Source: Nitrososphaerota archaeon (lineage in GTDB: Archaea; Thermoproteota; Nitrososphaeria; Nitrososphaerales; UBA57). From it: a stretch of 6,569 nucleotides of DNA. The notes beneath the pieces are model-generated. The model did no database searches. It saw only the letters and a program-made list of their open reading frames with translations, and was not told where the DNA came from. The position numbers and the translations under genes are program-made. Below, one piece after another: positions 1 to 5,620 of the stretch. Location of the stretch: the NCBI GenBank assembly GCA_022572285.1, contig JACZWF010000089.1:1-6569 (forward strand). The letters run 5' to 3'. Each line of letters opens with the position of its first letter. The stretch's first letter is position 1.

Positions 1-293
1 AAATCAAGCAAGGTAAGCATCCCCGATTTCTCAAGGCCTTCAACATCCCAACCAAAGCTTTGTGTATTCTGGATCATGTGTTTCGGGTCTTCCTCGAATG
101 TCACATACATCCCTTTCTCCTTGCTGTTCTTAATACCGTGATATAGGAATTCTATCGACATAGTGGTCTTGCCAGACCCGGGCCCTCCAACTAACAAGAG
201 GATCCTTTTTTGGGGTATTCCTCCTCTCAAGACGTTGTCCAGGCCCTCGATGCCACTTGGGATTTTCTTCAGCGAGCCGATACCTTTCTCCAT
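1..293 (-). CDS. KaiC/RadA-like RecA-superfamily ATPase, N-terminal part (runs off left edge)
   Basis: The first 97 residues of a P-loop ATPase of the KaiC/GvpD/RAD55 group are visible; the C-terminus lies beyond the left edge. The protein opens with IPSGIEGLDNVLRGGIP, the usual KaiC-family entry segment. A Walker A motif GGPGSGKTT follows at residues 36-44 (Lys42, Thr43), then YVTFEEDP at 63-70, whose paired glutamates E67-E68 match the catalytic Glu pair of KaiC-type domains. Walker B is outside the window. Archaea carry many single-domain members used in signalling or DNA-related roles, and the exact job here cannot be told. The ATG at 293 is chosen because the family motif starts about 10 residues in; the nearby ATG at 313 is in another frame. 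A GGGG stretch 9 bases upstream is only a weak ribosome site. The gene follows aIF1 on the same strand after a 71-bp gap, so co-transcription is possible. Confidence 0.88.
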   Translation of the reverse strand, partial: MEKGIGSLKKIPSGIEGLDNVLRGGIPQKRILLLVGGPGSGKTTMSIEFLYHGIKNSKEKGMYVTFEEDPKHMIQNTQSFGWDVEGLEKSGMLTLLD

Positions 294-337
294 AGCACTT
301 TAACCCCTGCCATGGCCGAATAACTAACTATGACGTT

Positions 338-364
338 TTCACGGTTGTAACAAACAGCCGTGAA
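338..364 (-). other. Inverted repeat directly after the aIF1 stop codon
   Basis: Two perfect 7-bp arms, TTCACGG (338-344) and CCGTGAA (358-364), are separated by 13 bases. The second arm abuts the aIF1 stop codon (365-367). On the minus-strand transcript this would form a short hairpin just after the stop, ahead of the ATPase gene. There is no strong T-tract after it, so a terminator role is not established. It could instead be an RNA processing or stability element, or a protein site. Confidence 0.4.
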
Positions 365-736
365 CTACTGAATTTCCATTGAATCTTTATTGAACCCCAG
401 TTCGGTTAACATTGCAGATATATCGTTACGATGGTCCCCCTGAAGGAGGATCAAGCCTCCCTTGACAGTTCCCCCCGTTGCGAAATGTCCTTTAAGGACC
501 CTAGCTATCTTTCCGAGATTATTTAGCTTTGCATCGATACCCTCGATGATTGTAACCGGTTTCCGAAAACGTCTCATCTCGGTCCTTATGATAATCTTCG
601 CGTTCTCTCTATCCTGCTCGTTCAGGAATTCATCGAAAGGATTTTCGCTCAGGAGCGCCACCCAGATGATTGAAGACTGTTCGGTGAGGGTCTGTTTCTG
701 AGATTTCGGGCTGACATTAACTGCTTGGACTCGCAC
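365..736 (-). CDS. Translation initiation factor aIF1 (SUI1 family)
   Basis: This 123-aa protein carries the SUI1/eIF1 fold across about residues 45-123. The basic-loop region RTEMRRFRKPVTIIEGID lies at 51-68, and the hallmark FATGGTVKGG then LLQGDHR at 85-103. aIF1 binds the small ribosomal subunit near the P site and enforces accurate start-codon selection. Many archaeal aIF1 proteins have a cysteine-bearing zinc-binding N-terminus. This one has no cysteine and instead carries SENPFDEFL (30-38), which recalls the DPFAD segment of eukaryotic eIF1. The start is uncertain: GTG at 736 gives 123 aa, while an in-frame GTG at 661 would give 98 aa beginning just before SENPFDEF, nearer the usual family length. 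No clear ribosome-binding site precedes either. The gene is divergent from gatD across a 62-bp gap and is followed by the KaiC-like ATPase gene. Confidence 0.88.
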   Translation of the reverse strand: MRVQAVNVSPKSQKQTLTEQSSIIWVALLSENPFDEFLNEQDRENAKIIIRTEMRRFRKPVTIIEGIDAKLNNLGKIARVLKGHFATGGTVKGGLILLQGDHRNDISAMLTELGFNKDSMEIQ

Positions 737-751
737 TAACTAATTGATCCA

Positions 752-761
752 GATATTTAAG
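752..761. promoter_or_regulatory. TATA-like box in the aIF1/gatD divergent promoter region
   Basis: The only AT-rich box well placed in the 737-798 gap reads GATATTTAAG on plus and CTTAAATATC on minus. On the minus strand it is preceded by the purine-rich GGAGGAAGATAA, resembling a BRE, and would start transcription near 731, at or just inside the aIF1 GTG. On the plus strand it would start near 783, giving gatD a leader of about 16 bases. A second box on minus (CTTTAAGAA, 784-776) would start aIF1 near 753. Placement is by the usual archaeal spacing of 26-27 bp, so it is inference. Confidence 0.45.
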
Positions 762-798
762 TTATCTTCCTCCCGTTCTTAAAGGTTAATTCTTAGCG

Positions 799-2139
799 GT
801 GCGATACGATCTGAGTTTGCAGGACCGAAGAGGCTACAAAGGATCGTCCCTTAAGTTCCTTACGAAAGAGAACCTATCCACAGGTGATCTGCTCTCAATT
901 AGGAAAGGAAGTACAGAGTATGTCGGATCCCTTTTACCAAGATATGAGTACGCCGACGAGAATTACATAACCATTAAACTCCTGAATGGATACAATATTG
1001 GCGTAAGAGTCTCTAACATCGAATCCGTTTCTAAGCTGTCCGACGGTACGAAGCCACTTTTTGCGCGTCCAACTCTCCCTACCATCGATTCCTCTCTACC
1101 TCGCATAGTCGTAATGGGGACTGGAGGTACCATTGCTTCCAGGATAGATTACAAAACGGGTGCCGTTCATCCTGCATTCTCAGCCGAAGACATTTACGCT
1201 ATAATTCCCGAGATTTCTACATATGCCCAAATAGATACCGCTGCAGTTTTGAACTATGATAGTGAAAACATAGCGACTCGAGAATGGAGCATTATAGCGG
1301 AAGCGATAGCAGATAAGATATCAGGAGGAGCTGACGGAATAGTGGTTAGTCACGGGACCGATACGATTGCCTACACAGCGGCGGCTCTAAGCTTCGCTTT
1401 GAACGGCTCTCCTGTGCCTGTTATCTTGGTCGGTTCTCAACGATCCACCGACCGACCCTCATCCGATGCTGCGCTAAATATGATCGCTGCGGTTCTAGTG
1501 GCTTCAAGACCTGAATTCTCTGGCGTCTATCTCGCTATGCATTCAAGCAGCAATGATGATTCAGTCTCAATACACCTCGGCACAAAAGTGAGAAAGAACC
1601 ATACTAGTAGAAGGGATGCCTTCGAATCCATCAATATCCCTCCGGTCGCCTATGTTAGGCGGGGGGAAATTCGACACCTGGGGATCCCCAACGAAGCAAA
1701 AGCAAAACGATTCGCTTTGAGAATGAGTTTTGAAGAGAAGGTCGCCTTGTTGAAATTTCATCCCGGTTTTGATCCCGGCCTAATTGATTATTTGCGAGAG
1801 AGAGGATACAAAGGACTAGTTCTCGAAGGAACCGGTCTTGGGCACGTCAGTTCTAAATGTTATGAACCCATCAAGGGAGCCATTCAAAGCGGCATTCTCG
1901 TCGGAATGACCTCGCAATGCATATGGGGAAGAGTTCGCATGACGGTGTACTCAACTGGAAGAGATCTCATGAATCTAGGAGTGATCCCTTTGGAGGATAT
2001 GCTGCCTGAGACTGCCCAAGTCAAGATGATGTGGGCCCTCAAGAATTCACAGGATCTCGACGAGGCGAAGAACATAATGACCACAAACATTGCCGGTGAG
2101 CTAGTAGAACGATCACCAATCGATCGGAGGCAGTCATGA
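799..2139 (+). CDS. gatD: Glu-tRNA(Gln) amidotransferase subunit D (asparaginase-like)
   Basis: GatD is the glutaminase/asparaginase-type subunit of archaeal GatDE. It releases ammonia from an amide donor and passes it to GatE, which amidates Glu-tRNA(Gln) to Gln-tRNA(Gln) in the cytoplasm. The protein is 446 aa, normal for the family. The N-terminal GatD-specific beta domain covers about residues 1-95 (RGYKGSSLKFL, then LLPRYEYADENYITIKLLNGYNIGVRV). The type I/II asparaginase domain follows: GTGGTIAS at 107-114 (Thr111 matches the first catalytic threonine), SHGTDT at 184-189 (Thr187-Asp188), and KVRKNHTSRRDAF from 263, which holds the catalytic lysine. All four catalytic elements are present, so it should be active. 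The start is GTG at 799, because the N-terminal family motif begins at residue 10; only a weak AAAGG lies upstream. It overlaps gatE by 4 bases (ATGA), indicating translational coupling. The separate beta domain and the GatE neighbour rule out a plain asparaginase. Confidence 0.97.
   Translation: MRYDLSLQDRRGYKGSSLKFLTKENLSTGDLLSIRKGSTEYVGSLLPRYEYADENYITIKLLNGYNIGVRVSNIESVSKLSDGTKPLFARPTLPTIDSSLPRIVVMGTGGTIASRIDYKTGAVHPAFSAEDIYAIIPEISTYAQIDTAAVLNYDSENIATREWSIIAEAIADKISGGADGIVVSHGTDTIAYTAAALSFALNGSPVPVILVGSQRSTDRPSSDAALNMIAAVLVASRPEFSGVYLAMHSSSNDDSVSIHLGTKVRKNHTSRRDAFESINIPPVAYVRRGEIRHLGIPNEAKAKRFALRMSFEEKVALLKFHPGFDPGLIDYLRERGYKGLVLEGTGLGHVSSKCYEPIKGAIQSGILVGMTSQCIWGRVRMTVYSTGRDLMNLGVIPLEDMLPETAQVKMMWALKNSQDLDEAKNIMTTNIAGELVERSPIDRRQS
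2126..2130 (+). promoter_or_regulatory. Shine-Dalgarno site for gatE
   Basis: GGAGG lies inside the end of gatD, five bases before the gatE ATG at 2136. It is a strong match to the 16S anti-SD and fixes the gatE start, in contrast with the first genes of transcripts in this window, which lack such a site. Confidence 0.8.
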
Positions 2140-4052
2140 CTACCACTACATTCGAGCCAGAAGATCTGGGCCTCAAAGTAGGGCTAGAGGTTCACCAACA
2201 ATTGGCGACTCATAAGAAGCTATTTTGTGGATGTAGGATGAGCGAAAAGTCAGGCTTGCAAAGTGAGATCAAAAGGCAATTGCGTTCCACTCAGAGTGAG
2301 CTTGGAAGAACGGACGATGCAGCTCTATTCGAATCTAAGTTAGCTCGGACAATTCTTTACAAAGTCGACGCGAGTTCAGCCTGCCTCGTAGAAATCGACG
2401 AAGAACCTCCCCATGATCTTAATCAAGAAGCGTTAGAAATTGCCTTCTCTATTGTCCTTCTCCTGAAATCTAAGCCGGTCGATGAACTGCATGTTATGAG
2501 AAAGATTGTGATCGACGGCTCTAATACCACCGGCTTTCAGCGGACTGTGGTTCTAGCGCTTGGAGGGGAACTGAAGGTGGGATCTCGTGTAGTACCTGTT
2601 CAGGCCATAAGCCTAGAAGAAGATGCTGCGAGAATTGTTGGCAAGTCAGCTGATGAGAGCATCTATTCTCTTGACAGGGTTTGCACACCGCTAATTGAAG
2701 TAGCGCTTGCTCCTGTTACATGTCCGTTTTCGGAAATAGCGACAATCGCCGTAACCTTGGGGCAGTTGATGAGATCCACGCGGAAGGTTGCGAGGGGCTT
2801 AGGAACGGTACGGCAAGATGTGAATGTCTCAATCAGGAACGGTAATGTAATCGAAGTTAAAGGAGTTCAGAAGCTGGATCTTCTTCCTAAGATTGTAGAA
2901 TTCGAGGGGATGCGACAGTCTGGGATGCTTATGGTTGCCCAGGAACTGCAGAAACGCGGTCTTGACGCGAAAAGGGTCGCGATAGAGGTTGTAGATCTTA
3001 CCGCTCTCTTTGATAGAACTACGAGTCCGGTTCTCAGAGGCAATCTTGATAGCAAGGGTTCAGTCTTTGGGGCAAGATTGGAAGGCTTTAAGGGAATTCT
3101 CGGATATGAGCCCTTCGATGGGATACGGCTCGGCTCTGAGCTAGCTGATATCGCCAGATCTCATGGTTATCTAGGTATGTTCCACTCAGATGAACTTCCT
3201 GCCTATGGGATTTCGGAAGCAGAGGTCTCCAGTGTCAAGTCAAAACTCTCTACGGGGGATAATGATGCCTTCATTCTACTGGTCGGAGTCGATCAAGATC
3301 CGAAAACAACTGCAAGTTTTTTGGAAAACAGAATCAGAGACGCATACAATGGAGCTCCGGCAGAAACTAGGTCACCCACAGAGGATGGTAAGACTCGCTT
3401 CAGCAGACCTCGGCCCGGCGCTGCCAGAATGTACCCTGAAACGGATATATTCCCAATCCCAGTACAGGACGAATTCCTGGCAAAGATCAAAGATTCGCTC
3501 CCACCATCATATTCTTCCCAAATAGACACGTATATCTCAAAATATCATTTATCACCGAAACTGGCGAAGCAAGTCTTTGACTCTGATCGCCAAAGGCTAT
3601 TTGACGAGATTGCCACGGCAAGTAAGGTGGCGGGTAGTGTCGTTGCAACGGCCCTAACGGAGACAATGGTGAGCCTGGAAAGAGACGGCCGTGACACTTC
3701 AAGGATAAATGATGATCATCTTCGTAGACTTTTCGAAGTGCTTGGCGAGGGTAGAATCGCGAAGGAAGCTATTCCTGATATACTCAAGGTGATAGCGGAA
3801 GGGGAAGCGAATTCCACCGATAAAGCAATTCAAGCTCTCTCCTTATCTAGGCTTGGGAGCACGGATCTTGAGGAGATCATCCAAAAAACTGTAGAAGAAA
3901 ATCATGACGAGCTTACTAAACATGGTAAGGATTCTTTCGGACCCCTGATGGGGAAAGTTATGGTCAAGGTCAGGGGCAAAGCTGACGGAAAAGAGGTCAG
4001 CTCCGTCCTGAAAAAGATCATTGGTGAACTGTTGAATTCGTCTCGCTCTTGA
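2136..4052 (+). CDS. gatE: Glu-tRNA(Gln) amidotransferase subunit E
   Basis: GatE phosphorylates the glutamyl group of Glu-tRNA(Gln) with ATP and replaces the phosphate with ammonia channelled from GatD. It is a 638-aa GatB/GatE-family protein of full length. The cradle domain opens with GLKVGLEVHQQLATHKKLFC (12-31), which includes the diagnostic GLEVHQQL that separates GatE from GatB (GLEVHxQL). EEPPHDLN (89-96), DGSNTTGFQRT (127-137) and SLEEDAARIV (159-168) are further conserved cradle segments. A GAD (AspRS-like insertion) domain covers about 285-405, including FGARLEGFKG (311-320); this insertion is present in GatE and absent from GatB. MYPETDIFPI (432-441) follows, then a helical domain and a YqeY-like tRNA-binding tail at about 545-638 (GPLMGKVMVKVRGKADG at 602-618). 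The ATG overlaps the gatD stop and has a GGAGG site. No frameshift or missing motif is seen. Confidence 0.97.
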   Translation: MTTTTFEPEDLGLKVGLEVHQQLATHKKLFCGCRMSEKSGLQSEIKRQLRSTQSELGRTDDAALFESKLARTILYKVDASSACLVEIDEEPPHDLNQEALEIAFSIVLLLKSKPVDELHVMRKIVIDGSNTTGFQRTVVLALGGELKVGSRVVPVQAISLEEDAARIVGKSADESIYSLDRVCTPLIEVALAPVTCPFSEIATIAVTLGQLMRSTRKVARGLGTVRQDVNVSIRNGNVIEVKGVQKLDLLPKIVEFEGMRQSGMLMVAQELQKRGLDAKRVAIEVVDLTALFDRTTSPVLRGNLDSKGSVFGARLEGFKGILGYEPFDGIRLGSELADIARSHGYLGMFHSDELPAYGISEAEVSSVKSKLSTGDNDAFILLVGVDQDPKTTASFLENRIRDAYNGAPAETRSPTEDGKTRFSRPRPGAARMYPETDIFPIPVQDEFLAKIKDSLPPSYSSQIDTYISKYHLSPKLAKQVFDSDRQRLFDEIATASKVAGSVVATALTETMVSLERDGRDTSRINDDHLRRLFEVLGEGRIAKEAIPDILKVIAEGEANSTDKAIQALSLSRLGSTDLEEIIQKTVEENHDELTKHGKDSFGPLMGKVMVKVRGKADGKEVSSVLKKIIGELLNSSRS

Positions 4053-4066
4053 GTGCTGGACGGCCC

Positions 4067-4076
4067 CCCTATAGGG
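4067..4076. promoter_or_regulatory. Palindrome just upstream of the 4111 gene's TATA box
   Basis: CCCTATAGGG is a perfect 10-bp palindrome, 15 bp after the gatE stop and ending 3 bp before the TATA box at 4080. It would occupy the position where TFB contacts the BRE. It could be a regulator site, or a weak hairpin at the end of the gatE transcript, or chance. Confidence 0.3.
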
Positions 4077-4079
4077 AAG

Positions 4080-4088
4080 ATATATTAA
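4080..4088 (+). promoter_or_regulatory. TATA box for the 4111 gene
   Basis: ATATATTAA, centred at 4084, lies 27 bp before the ATG at 4111. That is the canonical distance from an archaeal TATA box to the transcription start, so the mRNA would begin at the A of the ATG and be leaderless. No ribosome-binding site precedes the ATG, which agrees. Confidence 0.65.
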
Positions 4089-4110
4089 CACAACAAGAAA
4101 AAACTCCTCG

Positions 4111-4518
4111 ATGTCTTCTCCTTCATCTAGAATCAGGGAAAGGTTTGGAGAGACCGCAGTCGGAATTGAATCGCCTGCAGACGAAGTGAATGAGAAAGTT
4201 CCGACGGTCCAAGAATTCTTCGATATCCTGTCTATGAAGAGTCCAAGAAATGGACATTCTCTAGCATGGCCCTTCACATCGGTCGAACAAGAAGACGGTC
4301 GATCTAGTCTCCCCGAGAGGTCGCGCGCACGCTATGTCCTGACGAAACTTTTTCCAGAACCGTGGGGATGGCAAGCGAAGAAACTTCACTTGGTTAGGGA
4401 TACCCGTGGACCATATGGTTTAGTATACCTAAAACAATCCGTTGCAGTTAGCCTCCTTTGTTTGACTTATTCGGGAAAGTTAAGGAAGTGCGAGGATGAA
4501 TATGGTGAAAATGTATAG
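4111..4518 (+). CDS. Uncharacterised 135-aa protein
   Basis: I do not recognise this protein. The N-terminal half is hydrophilic and probably flexible, with one short helix-like stretch (VPTVQEFFDIL). The C-terminal half has a more compact, folded character: RYVLTKLFPEPWGWQAKK, then HLVRDTRGPYGLVYLKQS and a hydrophobic VAVSLLCLTYSG. That last run is too short and interrupted to call a membrane segment. There are two cysteines, spread apart, and no metal motif. Support for a real gene is positional: a TATA box sits exactly 27 bp before the ATG, the frame fills the gap between gatE and the winged-helix gene, and it overlaps neither. The opposing minus-strand frame at 3843-4277 mostly covers gatE and is taken as its shadow. 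The next gene starts 86 bp downstream on the same strand and may be co-transcribed. Confidence 0.6.
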   Translation: MSSPSSRIRERFGETAVGIESPADEVNEKVPTVQEFFDILSMKSPRNGHSLAWPFTSVEQEDGRSSLPERSRARYVLTKLFPEPWGWQAKKLHLVRDTRGPYGLVYLKQSVAVSLLCLTYSGKLRKCEDEYGENV

Positions 4519-4524
4519 ACGGCA

Positions 4525-4583
4525 TCGACATCACTCCTCTCCCGAAGTAATCGTGAGAGACAAACCTCTTCGGAGGGAGTCGA
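4525..4583 (+). other. Imperfect long hairpin between the 4111 and 4605 genes
   Basis: The outer arms TCGAC (4525-4529) and GTCGA (4579-4583) pair, as do the inner arms CCGAAG (4542-4547) and CTTCGG (4568-4573). Pyrimidine-rich CTCCTCTC and purine-rich AGGGAG lie between them and can pair in part. The loop is about 20 bases. It lies 7 bases after one stop codon and ends 21 bases before the next ATG. It has no T-tract, so it could be an RNA structure in the spacer or leader of the winged-helix gene rather than a terminator. Confidence 0.4.
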
Positions 4584-4604
4584 TATTCTAACGGGGGCTA
4601 GAAC

Positions 4605-5117
4605 ATGACCGAGAATTCAGGCGAAATCAAGGTGTCTATCACTATAGGAGACACTACCGTTGAATTCACTGGTAGCCCCGAGTCCGTAATGCCTTCACTG
4701 AATGGATTTCTAATGAAACAGATACCCACCCTTAACCTTGCCAAGAGGATCATGGTGAACTATTCCGCCACGGAGTTAATTGAGAAGTTTGAAGATTATA
4801 TCAGAATAACCCCTGAGGGTCCACGGGTATGGAAGGAGGACAAGAAAATGAGCGACAGAGAAATAATTTCTCTCCAGCTTCTCGCCGTTAGGATAGCGAG
4901 TGAGATTGGCCATGGTCAGGACTCTGAATTAAGTCTTGGTCAGATCCAAAGTGCGACTGGAATTAATCCAAAATCCACCAGCTCGAGATTGAGCGAAATC
5001 CTGAAGCTGGGGTATGTTGAGAAGACTAGTGCAGAACATGGAGTAGCTTATCGTTTAACAACACAAGGAATTTACTGGCTGGAAAAGGCTTTGATGAAAA
5101 AAGAGAGACGGGGGTGA
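4605..5117 (+). CDS. Winged-helix DNA-binding protein with N-terminal beta domain
   Basis: This 170-aa protein is a probable transcriptional regulator or DNA-binding adaptor. Residues 7-40 form a small beta/alpha segment (IKVSITIGDTTVEFTGSPES, then a helix to about 40). A linker follows (TPEGPRV at 69-75), then a helix at about 82-103. A winged-helix domain covers about 108-165: LSLGQIQSATG (helices 1-2), the likely recognition helix NPKSTSSRLSEILKLG (121-136), and a wing VEKTSAEHGVAYRLTTQG. I recall this architecture, with a G-SPE-V N-terminus ahead of a winged helix, as recurrent in TACK archaea without a firmly assigned function. The ATG at 4605 is preceded by GGGGG (4593-4597) seven bases away. 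It is tail-to-tail with the minus-strand gene at 5119, whose protein has a similar N-terminus. No ligand or target can be named. Confidence 0.8.
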   Translation: MTENSGEIKVSITIGDTTVEFTGSPESVMPSLNGFLMKQIPTLNLAKRIMVNYSATELIEKFEDYIRITPEGPRVWKEDKKMSDREIISLQLLAVRIASEIGHGQDSELSLGQIQSATGINPKSTSSRLSEILKLGYVEKTSAEHGVAYRLTTQGIYWLEKALMKKERRG

Positions 5118-5118
5118 T

Positions 5119-5541
5119 TCAGTTTACCGCGGGTCTCTTCTGGATATATCGGTAGTTTCGCATTGATCCCATCCTCGTTAGGACATTCTCCCTGACCAGA
5201 TCGGCAAGCGAGTGAGAAATACTCGTCTTATTATAATGGTATCCTTGCCTAGACAATTCAATATGCACCTCAGAGAGATTTCTCTCTTTGCTGAACCACT
5301 CATCTTGCCAGAGACCCTCTATTAGATCTCTGCAGATCACATGCTCATCCCGGCCGAGTTTCTTTGACTGAGATTCACGTTCGATACTAATCTTCTCCGT
5401 CGTTTGAGTTTCGATATTCTTCCCAAGACCGACTACGACATCCTGAACCACTTGGCGAACCTGATCCTGTGGGCAAATGATCTCAACTTCCCAGTTCCCT
5501 AGTTTCAGGTGGACTGTGACTGGTGTCTTCTGGTCCGACAT
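5119..5541 (-). CDS. Second small winged-helix protein, candidate autoregulator
   Basis: This is a 140-aa protein from the ATG at 5541. That start is chosen because GGTGA (5551-5547) lies five bases upstream and the N-terminal beta domain begins at once. Earlier in-frame starts (5556, 5568 and GTG 5577) would lie in or above the palindromic repeat, around or before the predicted transcription start. Residues 8-28 (VTVHLKLGNWEVEIICPQDQ and on) match the pattern V-x-[IL]-G-x-x-x-VE-x-x-x-P/S-x-x-V seen at the start of the 4605 protein. A linker helix follows, then a winged-helix region at about 88-134: LSEVHIELSRQGYHYNKTSI, with SHSLADLVRENVL as the likely recognition helix and a wing ending NYRYIQK. 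Its stop is one base from the convergent 4605 gene's stop. Divergent transcription from nurA and flanking palindromes make it a plausible repressor of both genes. That role is inference. Confidence 0.75.
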   Translation of the reverse strand: MSDQKTPVTVHLKLGNWEVEIICPQDQVRQVVQDVVVGLGKNIETQTTEKISIERESQSKKLGRDEHVICRDLIEGLWQDEWFSKERNLSEVHIELSRQGYHYNKTSISHSLADLVRENVLTRMGSMRNYRYIQKRPAVN

Positions 5542-5546
5542 GTCGT

Positions 5547-5551
5547 TCACC
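5547..5551 (-). promoter_or_regulatory. Shine-Dalgarno site deciding the 5541 start
   Basis: Read on the minus strand this is GGTGA, complementary to the archaeal 16S 3' end, five bases before the ATG at 5541. It selects this ATG over the upstream in-frame ATGs at 5556 and 5568. Confidence 0.65.
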
Positions 5552-5552
5552 G

Positions 5553-5573
5553 TCATGTTGAGCAACATGGGCA
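5553..5573. repeat. Direct repeat copy 1 with palindromic core (putative operator)
   Basis: Copy 1 of a 21-bp exact repeat (copy 2 at 5600-5620). Its core CATGTTGAGCAACATG (5554-5569) has 7-bp arms around a 2-bp centre, typical of a site for a dimeric regulator. It covers the predicted transcription start (about 5554) of the minus-strand winged-helix gene. Confidence 0.85.
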
Positions 5574-5577
5574 ACAC

Positions 5578-5585
5578 TTATAATA
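5578..5585. promoter_or_regulatory. Shared TATA box of the winged-helix/nurA divergent promoter
   Basis: TTATAATA contains the self-complementary TTATAA (5578-5583), so one box could serve both strands. With 26-27 bp spacing, transcription would begin near 5607 to the right and near 5554 to the left. Both points fall within the two palindromes. No second TATA-like box is visible in the gap. Confidence 0.65.
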
Positions 5586-5599
5586 CCCGTGGATCGACA

Positions 5600-5620
5600 T
5601 CATGTTGAGCAACATGGGCA
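5600..5620. repeat. Direct repeat copy 2 with palindromic core (putative operator)
   Basis: Copy 2 of the 21-bp exact repeat. Its palindrome lies at 5601-5616, with its centre 47 bp from that of copy 1. It overlaps the predicted nurA transcription start and both possible nurA ATG codons (5602 and 5614), so repressor binding here would block initiation and part of the site is translated or leader sequence. Identity stops exactly at the repeat ends; flanking bases differ. Confidence 0.85.

Noticed and set aside
462..701. Plus-strand open frame of 79 aa
   Set aside because: It is wholly antisense to the SUI1 core, whose motifs are clear on the minus strand.
799..2139. A stand-alone L-asparaginase
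   Set aside because: The N-terminal GatD-specific domain and the overlap with gatE identify GatD.
3190..3525. Plus-strand frame of 111 aa inside gatE
   Set aside because: It is an out-of-frame shadow of the GatE GAD domain and MYPETDIFP region; no motif or ribosome site of its own.
3843..4277. Open frame of 144 aa on the minus strand
   Set aside because: About half lies antisense to the conserved gatE C-terminus and the rest is antisense to the 4111 gene, which has a well-placed promoter. The translation shows no recognisable motif.
4519..4604. A tRNA or other stable RNA gene
   Set aside because: No cloverleaf arms or T-loop consensus could be found; only the imperfect hairpin is present. 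The other gaps also show no tRNA.
5119..5577. Longer minus-strand product starting at GTG 5577 or at ATG 5568/5556
   Set aside because: These starts lie in or above the palindrome at or before the predicted transcription start, while ATG 5541 has a good GGTGA site and begins directly before the conserved beta segment.
5553..5620. A CRISPR array or mobile-element target duplication
   Set aside because: There are only two copies, with one 26-base spacer that contains a TATA box, and no cas gene, transposase or attachment-site context. The palindromic core fits an operator better.
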